The position numbers and the translations under genes were made by a program. A stretch of 64,000 bases of DNA. Source: Zizania palustris. Lineage: Eukaryota; Streptophyta; Magnoliopsida; Poales; Poaceae. The DNA is taken from assembly GCA_019279435.1 (NCBI GenBank), contig JAAALK010000283.1, positions 58,323,700-58,387,699 of the forward strand, read 5' to 3'. The notes under the pieces are model-generated. The model did no database searches. It was not told the origin of the DNA and was given only the letters and a program-made list of their open reading frames with translations. Of the stretch, positions 33,381 through 44,851 are shown piece after piece (the stretch's first letter is position 1; each line of letters begins with the position of its first letter).

Positions 33381-34765
33381 CACTACTACAAATCGCTACT
33401 GTAGTGGCGTTGGAGTCTTCCACTGTAGTGGCAGGCCATTAGATACCCGCCACTAGAGTTGTTGGTGCTGACGGCAGCACCAACGCCCGCCACTGCTATT
33501 GGTAAAGTAGTGGCGGTCGGTGCTGTCATCATCCCGGACCGCCACTATTTTACCAATAGCAGTGGCGGGCGCTGGTGCTGCCCGCCGCTGCTAAGATGGC
33601 CGCCACTAAAGTATTGATGATATCACTTGCGACCGCCACTACTATTCTAGCTATAAATGCGCAGCTTCTTCCTCCCCGAGCTCTACCGGAGTTCGCATTT
33701 AATTTTGTCCGTACAATGGCGACAAAAATCTAGATAAAGAGGGGGATGCTTTGTTTTCGTTTCTTTTGAAGGATTTCATTCTAGGAGATAAATCCATGCC
33801 GAATCTCACATTTATTTTGTATTTAATCATGTATACAATGAGTTATTAGCGTTTTACTAATTTAGGGTTTGTGAATAGAAATTTTCAAATAATCTTCCAT
33901 TTACAGTGTTTCCTTCTCCCAAATGAACAAATATGACCCTCCTCACAATTATTCATCACTTGTATATTGATTTACGTCATTTTAAGCTCTTTTTTAATTT
34001 GATTTATGATTATAGATCTAGAGTTATGTTGTTTGGAGAGAGAGAAACCAATATAGTTAATTTATTTAATAATTTTTTCTGCTTAATAAATAGTTTGAAT
34101 TAAAGCATTTTTAATTAATGTTGTTATGAGCGATAATAAATCAATATATTTTCAATTTGTAAATTACTAAAATTAACAATAATGAATTTATTAATATTTT
34201 TTCAAATAATATATGTTTTAGATGGAGCACATGTCCTGGATGTACTCGTCCAACGACGGAGATGTGGTGGCATATTTTAACAGAGTAACTGAATTTACTG
34301 AAGCTGCCGCACAATATGCTTCCCGTCAGAGTGAAGAGGCAATATATTGTCCTTGTAAAGTTTGTAAAAACGAAGCGATGTATCTGTGTTCAGATCGTGA
34401 AACCATACGATTTCACTTGTTGAAAAATGGTTTCGTGAAGAACTATTATATATGGACGAAACACGGTGAGATGGGCCAAAATCCTCCTAAAGATTCTGAT
34501 GTGCCGCAAGATGCTCATCAACATAGAAGAGGTTGTGATCATACATCCGACATAACACATGATGATGTTGATCAACATGATGATGACACCTTTGATGTGG
34601 AGGAACTAATGCGAAATGTTGCGTCTGAGGTGTTGTTGCAGAGAACTACAACCAAAGGATACAATAACTTTGAAGCACTTGACAAAGCATCAAAAAACCT
34701 TCTTTACGAGGAACGCCACTATAGGTCGTTTTTGCCTGCCGCTACAGTGTCGCTTTGTAGTAGTG
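33381..34765 (+). mobile_element. CACTA deletion derivative, TSD TAA
   Basis: Ends CACTACTACAAATCGC and, inverted, CACTACTACAAAGCGA are flanked by TAA (33378-33380 and 34766-34768). The subterminal repeats are GCCACTA/TAGTGGC, unlike the GCCGAGTG family nearby. It keeps only the first part of a TNP2-type transposase before jumping to the right terminus, so it is an internal-deletion derivative of 1385 bp. Confidence 0.95.
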
Positions 34766-34776
34766 TAATCCCATAG
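34222..34776 (+). pseudogene. Truncated TNP2-type transposase, N-terminal domain only
   Basis: The open frame starts MEHMSWMYSSNDGD. It contains the transposase-associated zinc motif (CPCKVC) and the GFVKNYYIWTKHGE segment that heads En/Spm TNPD proteins. Around residue 165 it runs into the right terminal repeats and stops past the element end. The TNP2 catalytic region is absent. It could still make a small DNA- or protein-binding fragment, but it cannot catalyse transposition. Confidence 0.88.
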
Positions 34777-35264
34777 CTGCGACCACACCCGAGTCGAGTC
34801 ATCGTTGTCATAGGCACTAACGAGTAGAACTAGGGAGAAAGAAACTTCACCTGTTCGGAACCACGAATGAGTGGGCCCCACTCGTTAGTAGTGCCAAGGA
34901 CCAAAATGTAAATCATCAAAAGTTGAGGTATCATGGCATAAAAATATCACTAGAGTATAACTGGTAGGACTGAGGGCCCGATTGTAAAATAAATAACTAA
35001 AATGACTCAGTTGTGATACTAAAATGTGGAGCTGTCCTTTCTCAAAAGTCTCTTGCTAACATGTAGGTCCTTTGTTAAAGAAAATTTTAATGTTTAAAAG
35101 AAAGAAATGGTTTAAGGAATATTTTTCAACTAAAAAAGCGCTGAAGTTAATTTAGAGATTCATTAAAAAAAAATTTTAGCTCCAAATGGATGAAACTAGT
35201 TTTGTTAATTTCATAAAATGCTCTACAATAAGGTAACATTAGTACAAGATCTATATACCAAGGA
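34769..35264. other. Short spacer, nothing recognised
   Basis: No coding signal or bounded repeat was seen between the CACTA derivative and the next CACTA fragment. Confidence 0.5.
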
Positions 35265-35688
35265 TTAAAAGATGTTGAATTATGACTGTAAAAAAAATTC
35301 AGGTTCAAAACATTTTTGAAATGTGATATGGACTCAAAATGTGTTTTCACATGAAATATGGACTTCAAAACATCTTTGCCGAGTGTTTTTCTTGTGGCAC
35401 TCGGCAAAGGCTAGGGTTTTCCGAGTGTCCGTTAGTGGCACTCGACAAACCCAAAATTTTACCCCTGGCGCCGTCACGGCGTCAGCAAAAAAGTTTGGCG
35501 GGTTTTTTTCAGGATGTTTGCCGAGTGCCTAAGGAGTGGCACTCGGCAAACCCTCCCTTTGCCGAGTGTCCACCTCTTTGCCGAGTGCATTCCATAGGGC
35601 ACTCGGCGAACGTGTCTTTGCCGAGTGCCCGATGGAATGCACTCGGCAAAGAGGTGGACACTCGGCAAACATGCGTTTTCCGGTAGTG
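35265..35688. mobile_element. CACTA right-end fragment (GCCGAGTG family)
   Basis: From about 35265 the sequence matches the right arm of the large element (44089-44518), including the GATTAAAAGATGTTGAATT stretch and the terminal TTTTCCGGTAGTG. The left part and opposite terminus are missing, so it is truncated. Confidence 0.88.
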
Positions 35689-35691
35689 TAT

Positions 35692-36463
35692 GTACCGTTC
35701 TTGTTTATACGATATGTCTTGATATATCAAGTCAGTGGTAGATAATTTGATCCAATCTATCTAAATAGTTCATGGTGAATTGTGACATGGTACTTTTTAT
35801 TCCACTAGTGAGATGCCTGTGTTTTGCAACGAAACTTAATTCTTTATGGTAAAGATATATTTAGAACATTACATTTATTTAAACACACTTAGTAATACCA
35901 AGAGGTTGATAAGATACAATGTGATATATTCTTATCCAAAACAAATCATAAATAGATATTCAATTATGCATTAACATTATCTATTACTCATAAAAAGTGC
36001 ATAGATCCATCTCTACTAATTACAAGTGCTATTACATCAAAATACCACTTTCATTGATAATGAGTGACCAAAATATCACTTTTGAACACCGTCCAGGTAA
36101 AAATTACATCAAAATAGCATCATATTTCAGAGCATTATTTCTTTTTGAAGTCTATACTCGAATAAATTTTTAACTTGTAGAATATCACATGTTACAATTG
36201 AAGATCATACAGTGGTCACACTCAGATAGCAAACTATACCAGTTACTAGGAGAGTATATATGTCCAACTACAAAATTCAACCTTATAGTCTAAATTCCAT
36301 AAAAGAATGTCTAACCTAAAGCACATACAACAAAAATGGAGATACACACAACATACTCGATGCATTTTATGCGGTACCAGGAGTCACACTATACTCATTT
36401 GAATAACAAAAAAAATACTGACAACAGATGTAGGGTTAGACAGCACCATAGAAATTACATTAT
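35692..36463. other. AT-rich DNA downstream of the DUF2470-like exon
   Basis: No gene was found. Around 35806-35850 the words ACTAGTGAGATGCC and TTTGCAACGAAACTT resemble 55407-55440. This is a dispersed repeat of uncertain type. Confidence 0.4.
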
Positions 36464-36687
36464 CTATATGATCTTCAAGAATTGTACATTCTTAAACTCT
36501 GGGACAACATAACTCTTGTCCACTTCCCACGTATGATGAGACATCATGTTGAACAACGATATCACTCCCTTCTTCTCATGAGAGACCTCCCCCGAAAAAG
36601 GGATCCGAACTGCAAATGTACCTTCCTCGGACTGCACGTGCAAGTCAAAATCCAGACTGTCCACACAAATCATCTTCAAATCGGTCA
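36464..36687 (-). pseudogene. Last exon of a decayed DUF2470-type gene
   Basis: On the minus strand an AG acceptor (TATATAG) is followed by an open exon. It encodes VTDLKMICVDSLDFDLHVQS, then RIPFSGEVSHEKK, then MMSHHTWEVDKSY and FKNVQFLKII, ending in TAG. The VDxxxFDLxV..RIPF pattern matches the second half of a DUF2470 (haem-utilisation/FMN-barrel C-terminal) domain, as in plant glutamyl-tRNA reductase-binding proteins. The family assignment is from recall. The exon has no stop. A likely first half of the domain lies at 44745-44851, across the CACTA insertion. The gene as a whole appears dead because the upstream exons contain stops. Confidence 0.6.
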
Positions 36688-37119
36688 CCTATATATAAGC
36701 AAACATGATGCGAGAACTTTATAGTTCATGTATACATCTCAGGATTACCACTCAGCACAGAAGACAGTAATTGGATGTAGCATCTTTTAGAAAGGTAACA
36801 TAAACAGCTTTACAAAATTACATTTGTCAAAACAAAGAATAAAATCATGCATTCACTACGGGACTGGTCATATTTGCCGAGTGCCTAGGGCACTCGGCGA
36901 AGCCTCTTTTGCACTCGGCAAAGGCTTCGCCGAGTGCCACACTCGGCGAACCCCACTCGGCACTGAACGTGTCGGCGACGTGAGGGTTCGCCGAGTGCAA
37001 TTTATCGGGCACTCGGCGAAGTCTTTGCCGAGTGCAATATAGACTTCGCCGAGTGCCACGTATAGCACTCGGCGAAGTCCACGGTTGACGGCCGGGGTAG
37101 CCGTTAACGGGACTTCGCC

Positions 37120-37400
37120 GAGTGCCCCACGTGGCACTCGGCGAAGGGGGTGTGCCGAGTGCCACGGGGGCACTCGGCGAAGGTGGCTCGGGGGGGGGGG
37201 GGGGGCACGTGGCGCGAGGGGGGTTCGCCGAGTGCCCCACGTGGCACTCGGCGAAGGGGGTGTGCCGAGTGCCACGGGGGCACTCGGCGAAGGTGGCTCG
37301 GGGGGGGGGGCACGTGGCGCGAGGGGGGTTCGCCGAGTGCCCCACGTGGCACTCGGCGAAGGGGCCTCGGGGGAGGGGGGCACGTGGCGCGTGGGGCTTC
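37120..37400. repeat. G-rich 110-bp tandem units in the CACTA left arm
   Basis: The unit with TGTGCCGAGTGCCACGGGGG starts at 37151 and again at 37261 (110-bp period), with a partial third copy. Each unit has a long G run (16 G at 37190-37205 and 11 G at 37300-37310) and inverted GCCGAGTG motifs. The overlapping frames on both strands are artefacts of this repeat. Confidence 0.9.
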
Positions 37401-37863
37401 GCCGAGTGCCCCCGTGGCACTCGGCACACCCCCTTCGCCGAGTGCCACGTGGAGGCACTCGGCAAAGCCTCCCCAGACTGCACAGAAACGTGCCACGTGG
37501 CACGTTTCTGTGCAGTGTAGGTGGCTTTGCCGAGTGTAACACTCGGCAAAATATTTTTAATTTTTTTTTTTTCATTTATTTCTTGCATATTTCATCCAAA
37601 AAACACATTCAATCACAAAATGCATCACAAATTCACATTTATTCACAAAATTTGCCCCAAAATTCACACTGAATCACAGATATTCACAGAAATCACATGC
37701 ACATCACAAAAATCACATTTACATCACAAATTTCACGGTCACATCACAATTTCACGTTCACGTCACAAATACAAGTTCAAATTGATACACAAGTTCAAGT
37801 TCGCGTTAACGGTGACAAGTTTAAGTTAATTAACAAATTCATCACGGCAACTCACACCACGCC

Positions 37864-39989
37864 TCACAAATTATCATTACCGCTATGACCAGTGTGTGGA
37901 GATGGCTGCGTGTTTGATCCTGCTGCCGATGGATGAAACTGAAAAAAAAAAGAAAAACAGTTAGAACACTTGTATATAACAAAACCGACAATAACAATAT
38001 TAGAAACTCACATTGCCGCTCTGTGGAGTCCGTGGAGATTGTTGAGGTTGAGGAGGAAGTCCAGGCAGACCCATATGACCTGAGAAAGATCCACCCATCT
38101 GCGCAAACCACTGCTGCATCTGGGTCTGCATCTCGGCTTGCATCTGAGCTTGCATCTGAGCCTGCAGCCGAGCCTCCATCTGGGTCTGCCACTCGGTCCT
38201 TTGTGATCTTTCTTCATTTAATTGGGCCTACAAAACATTATTTCAGAGTTAATGTTCTCAAACAAACAATGTGAAGTGTTCGATGATTGATGAAAATGAA
38301 CTAACCTGTAGATCAGCAATCAGACCCATAGATGTGTCTCGGCGAGGACGTATACCCGGACCGGAGGTCGAGCTCCGAGCTCTCACCTCAGATAGAGAGG
38401 GGGTACTACGGGTATCAATGGCGCCGTCGCCCATCAAATATCGCCCATGTCTCTTTCCTCCTCCAGCCCTCATGACCACCTCGCCATCGATGTCATGTGC
38501 GATTGGGTCATAATCGGCGCCATGCACTTCCCTTGCCATCTCTGAATAGTCTTGGAGGCGTTGATATGCATTCCGATTAGTGTACGACTCAGCGGGGTCA
38601 TTTGGATTGTAGGTATTGCCTTCAACCGCCCTCCCTTTGTGAGCCAGAGCATATGCCATGACTTGGGAGCATTCCTGACCCGCATTGGCCGTTGACTGAA
38701 ACAAGAAGATAGTTAGAGTTATATTGTGTAATTAAGCGAAAAAAAGAAACATGTAACTACATACCCATCTCGCCCTGAACTGGTCGAGGTTCAGCGAGCC
38801 TTGATGGTGTGATGCCCCCGGCATGAGTAGGCGTCGCTGGCGGCATGCCTCGTGACTGCTCTGCCACTCGGCAGAACACCACCTATCAACAATTTGGCCC
38901 CAACACTCAAGATGAGCGGCACACCACTGTGGAGGGACCTATTTGATGCAAGTGAATTTGTTAATGACATAATATTAAGTATTATAAGATACACGAGAAT
39001 ACACTTACCATCATGTATTCCTCTCGTGTCAGAAAGGTGGTCCGGGCATCCTTTTTGTTTTTCCTCTCTCGACGGTGCTGAGCGCAGAAGTCAATAACAG
39101 CTTGAATGCGCGCCTCATAATGCATGTCGGTGACAAGCTTCTTGGCGGCTCTATTAATAACTGCGGCAGCCTGATCCGCATACCCCTCATCACATCTATA
39201 AAAATCCTGCATATAGATGTAAAGAGAATGTTATATGTTTTCACATGTTAATAGTATTGACACATATATTAAGAAAATAAACTTACCCAAAGCTCAGCCC
39301 TGACTCGATCGGCTAGGTGGGCAAATTGTCTCCCTTCTCGGTCAGGGGCGTCCGGCGCACTTTCATAGTGCCTCCATGAGTACGCCGGCTCCGTCCTCCC
39401 ATCCAAAGATATCAAACCAGGGAACTTTTCCTTGATAAGAAGACCGAGGATACCGTTTACATGGCGTGAGCACTCACGACCTCCTCGTTCAACCATAATC
39501 CAGTTCCTATCCCGATATCATTAAAAAGTATTAGTATATATTAAAAATTAAACTAACGAAAAGAATATATTATAGACTTTCTACAACAACTTACCTATTT
39601 CCATCTGGTCGAATAAGCGGACGATCAGCTACTGCCACTGGTCGCCTCGGGAGTGACGAAGGACCACGCAACCACACTGCAGCCGCTTCTGTAGTCTGCT
39701 CCTCTCCCTCTGCCCCAACCTCCCCACCCTCTGCCCCCACCTCCTCCTCCTCCTCCTCCACCCTAGCCTGCTCCTCCTCCTCCTCATCCGGCACGTAATC
39801 ATCGTCGCGACGGGATGCCGGTATATGGCTAGTTTCACTCGAGGGCGCGGGTGCCTTTCCTCTCACTGCTGACTTCTTCGTTCTCCTACCTCGAGGTCTA
39901 GATGAGGACCCGACCTCATCTTGAGAGGGAGTGGATCTACCACCTTTTCCTACTACCGCACTTATTAATTTCTTTAAACCCCCCACCAT
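37864..39989 (-). CDS. TNPA-like En/Spm accessory transposase (seven exons)
   Basis: Predicted exons (minus) are 39989-39595, 39506-39287, 39206-39009, 38938-38765, 38695-38306, 38227-38012 and 37938-37864. All have GT..AG borders, and the joined frame is open for 555 residues. The protein has a basic/acidic N-terminal region (ten-plus Glu run), then the Transposase_24/PTTA-type segment (NWIMVERGG, KEKFPGL, FYRCDEGYADQAAAVINRAA, CRQRRLLMPGASHHQGS). A Gln/Met-rich coiled coil (QAQMQAQMQAEMQTQMQ) and a Pro/Gln tail follow. Such proteins bind the subterminal repeats and work with TNPD. The GASHHQGS..RARW segment is typical. The start ATG is the first in the open exon; extra upstream exons cannot be excluded. 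Confidence 0.82.
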
Positions 39990-40093
39990 ATTTCAATCAC
40001 CTGCTATGAAAAAGAGTAAATCACTTTAGATAAACCGTGAAATGTGTTCTAAACGCATTTATTCTAAAATTAAACATAATTCTCATACAGCTG

Positions 40094-40783
40094 CTAGAAA
40101 TAGTCATCGCCGTCCGGATTTGCTGGATCATATGTATCGTCATCACTATCACGTGATATGATGTAATCGTCCAACTGTTCAGGAGGTGGAATGTTGTCAT
40201 CACGTTGAGTGCTTGAGTGCAATCTCTCTAGCAGTTCTAAGTCTCTTCCATTATGAATCTCGTCTCCTTCATCGGCATCGGCACCACTTTCGTTATCTAC
40301 TTCCATCGTCTCCGTCAAGTCAATAACAAACATGCCTGGTAGCCCATCTTCTTGAAAGAACTCTCCGTCGTATGTGTTCGGGTCTATGTTATAGTCTTCG
40401 TTGTTGGGAACAGGTAGTTTACCGTGTGGCGACACCTTATACACAACATCCCAACCTTCAAAGTCATCTAGCATAAATCCAACCCCTCCCTCATCATCAT
40501 CCATGCGATGTCGCAACACCTCCTCTCTAGGACGTTGTGACTCACCATGATACGTCCAACGGGTATAATTTGGCATAAACCCATATTTGCATAGGTGTTT
40601 ACCCATAGCATCCTTTGTTTGTCGACGCTTATTCTCGCACCGACTACATGGACACCAGGTCTTGTCACGTACATTCTGTCTACCAAACGCTGTCTCTAAG
40701 AATACTTCAGTGTTCTTGATCCAATCCATGGTCACCTCGGCCTGACTAGGGCGACCCGTGTACATCCACTCACGATGATCCAT
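40094..40783 (-). pseudogene. TNPD-like transposase with catalytic middle deleted
   Basis: A 229-residue open frame begins MDHREWMYTGRPSQAEV. It has the transposase-associated zinc motif (CPCSRC) and the HLCKYGFMPNYTRWTYHGES segment that starts TNP2/TNPD proteins. After about residue 105 it passes directly into GWDVVYKVSPHGKLPVP and a long acidic tail ending DDTYDPANPDGDDYF, which look like the C-terminus of the same family. The TNP2 catalytic domain, normally several hundred residues, is absent. The join is in frame, so a small protein could be made. I infer an internal deletion, though this could be a mis-assumed tail. Confidence 0.75.
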
Positions 40784-40885
40784 CTTGTACTAAACTAGGA
40801 AACAACACCCGTGTTTAGAGGTTTTTAGTGAGAAACGAGATGAATATAACAGTCTAATAGGTAAGATAGGTCCTAATCCCACCGG

Positions 40886-41093
40886 ACAATGCGTAGATTG
40901 AGCTCGTATTCACACTCCATTCCGATCCAACCCAAAATTTCGGCAGCACCTCCCCGCTGCTCTCCAAACGCACGTCTGGGCAACATGCCAAGAGGATGTG
41001 CGTTTGGAGAACAACGGGGAGGTGTTGTCGAAACCCTGGGTCGAATCAGAACGGAGCATGAAAACGAGCTCAATCTACGCATCCTCCGGCTGT
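40886..41093. repeat. Inverted repeat upstream of the TNPD-like frame
   Basis: The left arm (about 40886-40975, GCGTAGATTGAGCTCG.. to CTCCAAACGCAC) and right arm (about 41000-41093) are inverted copies of about 90 bp at roughly 80 percent identity, with a short loop. It lies about 100 bp upstream of the transposase start codon, so a transcript from the element promoter would include a long hairpin. Confidence 0.85.
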
Positions 41094-41754
41094 CCAAACG
41101 TGGACAGTTCGAAACAGTTACGGCCACAGATATGCAAAGACATGCATATTCCAAACCGTAACTCTTCCGAACGGGAGACGCCTAGGTTACGCGATAATAA
41201 CAAAAAAAATAAATTTTTGACAACATCACGATGCATAAATTGAACGGCACGATGGCTGTCACCCACATACACATCACGACTCGATGGCCGAGATCCACAT
41301 ACACATATATATAATGGCACGATGGCCGGCATCGACATACACAAGATATTAATGAACATAACCATTTAAACATAAAAAGTATTACAATGATTATTTTAAA
41401 ATTTCTAAAACATGTATATTAGAATAACATGGTATTAACATGAAATTTAACATGGCATTATTAATAATTAAATATGTGATTAAAAAGTACATTAAACTTG
41501 GCATTAAAATGTCTCATCTAATAATATATATATATATATATATATATTAGTTTGCTACAATAGCTAGTTCCTAGCTCATTAAAAACTACATTAAACTTGG
41601 CATTAAATATTGAAATACCATACGTACATGTATATGTTGCAAACTCAACATATACATACATTTGTTTTTTTTTTTGACTTACACATGCATAAATATATGT
41701 TAACTTATTGTGTATATATTGCATATATATTTAAAAAAGTGAAAAAAATATCAC

Positions 41755-42235
41755 CAAATACGCCGGCGGTCGGAGGAGGAGGTGCCGGCCGGGGGCACCG
41801 AGGCCAGGGAAGGAGGCCGGGCAGGGGGCGCCGGCGCGGCCGGCGCCGACGGGCGTGGGACGGCGGGGCTGGCGGGGCTGCCGAAAACGGCCAGCGGCGC
41901 CGGTTGCCGAGGGCCGGCGAGGGTGGCCGGGGTCAGGCCGGGGGCCGCCGGGGCGGCCGGCGGCGGGGCGGCCGGCGGCGGGGTGGCGGCGGGCGGCGGG
42001 ATGCAGGGAGCAGGCGGCTGGGAGGCGGGGGAGCAGGCGGCGGGCGGCCGGCGGCGGGGTGGCGGCCGGCGGCGGGGGTGGCGGCGGCGGGATGCGAGGA
42101 GCGCGGCGGGCGGCGGGCGGCCGGCGGCGGGGGAGCAGCAGGCGCGCGGCGGGGAGCGGGGGAGCAGGCGGCGGTGTGCTGCGAGGGGGGAGGCAGATCT
42201 GGGCGCACTTAATGCGCCCAGATCTGGGGCTGTTT
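41755..42235. other. Extreme GC-rich island in the CACTA element
   Basis: About 480 bp is nearly all G and C, with GGCGGC/GGGCGGC runs and many CpG sites on the + strand. It lies upstream, in the minus sense, of the transposase genes. Overlapping Pro/Ala- or Gly/Arg-rich frames exist on both strands and are unlikely to be proteins. It may be the promoter/5' UTR region of the element genes. A comparable island is found in the CACTA at 58319. Confidence 0.6.
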
Positions 42236-42439
42236 TTTTTGTACTGGTACCAGGTTCGCCGAGTGCCAAATTGGGAGGCACTCGGCGAACATTTTTTTTT
42301 TAAAAAATAAATAACGTTTGCCGAGTGCCACCACTAAACCACTCGGCAAACATTATTTTTTTTAAATGAACCATTAGTTTGCCGAGTGCTAGGGCTAATT
42401 ACACTCGGCAAACTTTTTTAAAAATTATTTTCGAAAAAA

Positions 42440-44205
42440 AAACTAAAATAGAATAAAGACTTTAAAAAATCCCAAAATTTGGTATTATATAATATACACT
42501 AATATTGCATCCTAGAAAATTTCTAAGTTCAAATAAACAAATATAAGACACTTTTATTTTAGATTTGGGATCTTTTACTTAAAATCCTATAAACAACTTT
42601 TTTAACCAAAAATAGCAAACTAACTCAAAAAAAGGCCAATTTTTGACATGGTATGAGATAAATTGAGTTTTAGTACTACAAAAAGTTTTAAGTTCAAAAA
42701 AATATTTGAATACCGATTTGCTTCTAAACCTAACTCATTTTATCCCTAAACTCCTAAACCTTCTCGAAGGTTGTCCAATTTCTAAAGGTCATACTTGAAA
42801 ACTTTGTCGAAACATTATGAATTTTTTACCATATTATATATGTATGATATAATGACACCCTGTCAAGTGTCATATTTTTTAGGCATCAATTACATTTTCT
42901 ATAATTAAAAAACCATTAACCTGCATATTGCAAGTCGAGTGTCGTAAATTAGATTTTAAATATTTAGTTATATTTAGTTGTAAAAGAGTACAAATGTAAT
43001 AATGAATAGAAATATGTTTTTTCCATAATTTTTGAGTCATTATTTTATGTACATTTAGTTGAAATTTGACCCACTTGGAAGTAAATCCTAGAAATACAAA
43101 TATTTTATTAAAAATAGAAATCCCACTCATAAAAGTATGAAAATTTACCATGGATTAAAAGATGTTGAATTATGACTGTAAAAAAAAATTCAAGTTCAAA
43201 ACATGTTTTAAATGTGATATAGAGTCAAAATATGTTTTCACATGAAATAATGGGATCAGCACACTTTGCCGAGTGCATTTAGCTATAGCACTCGGCAAAA
43301 ATGATTTTTTTTTTCTTTGCCGAGTGCCATTCCCATTTGCACTCGGCAAATAATTTTTATACTGTTTTTTTAAAAAAAAACTAAAATAGAATAAAGACAG
43401 TAAAAAATCCCATCATTTGTAATTATATAATATACACTAATATTTCATCCTAGAAAATTTCTAGGTTCAAATAATCAAATATAAGGCACATAGAGTTTAA
43501 ATTTGGGATCTTTTACTTAAAATCTTATAAACAACATTTTTAACCAAAAATATCAAAGTAACTCTAAAAAATGCCAATTTTTGACATGGTATAAGATAAA
43601 TTGAGTTTTAGTAGTACAAAAAGTTTTAAGTTCAAACAAATATTTGAATATCGATTTGCTTCTAAACCTAACTCATTTCATCCCTAAACTTTTAAACCTT
43701 CTCGAAGGTTGTCCAATTTCTAAAGGTCATACTTGAAAACTTTGTCGAAACATTATGAATTTTTTACCATATCATATATGTATGATATAATGACACCATG
43801 TCAATTGTCATATTTTTTAGGCATCAATTACATTTTCTATAATTAAAAAACCATTAACCTGCATATTGCCGGTCGAGTGTCGTAAATTAGATTTTAAATA
43901 TTTAGTTATATTTAGTTGTAAAAGATTACAAATGTAATCATGAACACAAATATGATTTTTCCATATTTTTTGAGTCATTATTTCATGTACATTTAGTTGA
44001 AATTTGACCCACTTGGAAGTAAATCCTAGAAATACAAATATTTTATTAAAAATACCAAACCCACTCATAAAAAAATGAAAATTTATCAAGGATTAAAAGA
44101 TGTTGAATTATGACTGTAAAAAAAAATTCAGGTTCAAAACATTTTTGAAATGTGATATGGACTCAAAATGGGTTTTCACATGAAATATGGACTTCAAAAC
44201 ATCTT
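42440..44205. repeat. Tandem duplication of about 940 bp in the CACTA right arm
   Basis: The block from AACTAAAATAGAATAAAGAC (about 42440) recurs from about 43380, in the same order and orientation, with a few percent divergence. It covers the paired 90-residue artefact frames at 42879-43151 and 43817-44089. The same block occurs once in the small CACTA at 23849. Confidence 0.9.
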
Positions 44206-44744
44206 TGCCGAGTGTTTTTCTTGTGGCACTCGGCAAAGGCTAGGGTTTGCCGAGTGTCCGTTAGTGGCACTCGGCAAACCCAAAATTTTAACCCTGCCGC
44301 CATAACGTCGTCAGAAAAAAAATGGGCGGGACGATTTTCAGGTGCTTTGCCGAGTGCCTATGGTGTGGCACTCGGCAAAGCCTAGTGTTTGCCGAGTGCC
44401 ACAGTGTTTGCCGAGTGTGTTTCACAGGGCACTCGGCAAACACCTTTGTGCCGAGTGCCCGATGAAATGCACTCGGCAAACACCGTGGCACTCGGCAAAT
44501 ATCTGTTTTCCGGTAGTGATTGTTTAATATCCCTCTTAGAATAATTCATATATCTAACACACTATCAGGTCTATGTCCTATCTATTAATATAGTCATTTT
44601 ACTGTAGGTAACCCACTACAGCTATGGAATTATAAAGAAACTAAGAAAAGAAAAATATGTGCTTTCTTAGCTGAAGATCGATTAGCTAATTTTCCTTCTC
44701 ACGGAGGAACAAAGTTGTAGGAATCACAGGAACAAGTTCAGTAC

Positions 44745-44851
44745 CTGAAAATCTGATTCAACATAAATGTTGTATCTTCAACATGTTTGCTGTTCATTTC
44801 CTCAGTAATGTTTTCAGCAAATTTCAAAGAGGATTACCCACATATGCCATC
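44745..44851 (-). pseudogene. Upstream exon of the DUF2470-type pseudogene
   Basis: A 107-nt minus-strand segment is bordered by AG (GTCCAG) and GT. It encodes SLKFAENITEEMNSKHVED and TTFMLNQIF after an early TAA. ITEEMNxKHVED resembles the start of a DUF2470 domain (I..xMN..H.xD). The continuation of that domain is the exon at 36464-36687. The CACTA insertion at 36854-44518 lies between them. The simple splice of the two is out of frame, so a small exon may be missing. Confidence 0.5.

Larger units (their letters stand above)
36854..44518 (-). mobile_element. Large CACTA (En/Spm) element, TSD ATT, 7.67 kb
   Basis: Ends CACTACGGGACTGG and CCGGTAGTG are flanked by ATT (36851-36853 and 44519-44521). 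Both arms carry dozens of GCCGAGTGCC/GGCACTCGGC subterminal repeats, the expected transposase-binding sites. The minus strand has a TNPD-like frame (40783-40094) and a seven-exon TNPA-like gene (39989-37864). The TNPD-like frame lacks its catalytic centre, so the element is probably non-autonomous in cis. The right arm has a roughly 940-bp tandem duplication. It is the likely source family of the fragments at 18595, 23849, 35265, 51143 and 58319. Confidence 0.96.

Noticed and set aside
36854..37560. Apparent CRISPR-like regular repeats of GCCGAGTGCC
   Set aside because: The repeats are short, in both orientations, irregularly spaced and bounded by CACTA termini with a 3-bp TSD. The genome is a plant.
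36845..37672. Six overlapping frames of 130-247 aa on both strands
   Set aside because: They are translations of GCCGAGTGCC/GGCACTCGGC subterminal repeats of a CACTA element. All frames give low-complexity repeats.
41610..42310. Gly/Arg- and Pro/Ala-rich frames up to 200 aa
   Set aside because: They are open only because the DNA is almost pure G and C. All frames on both strands are open, with no domain.
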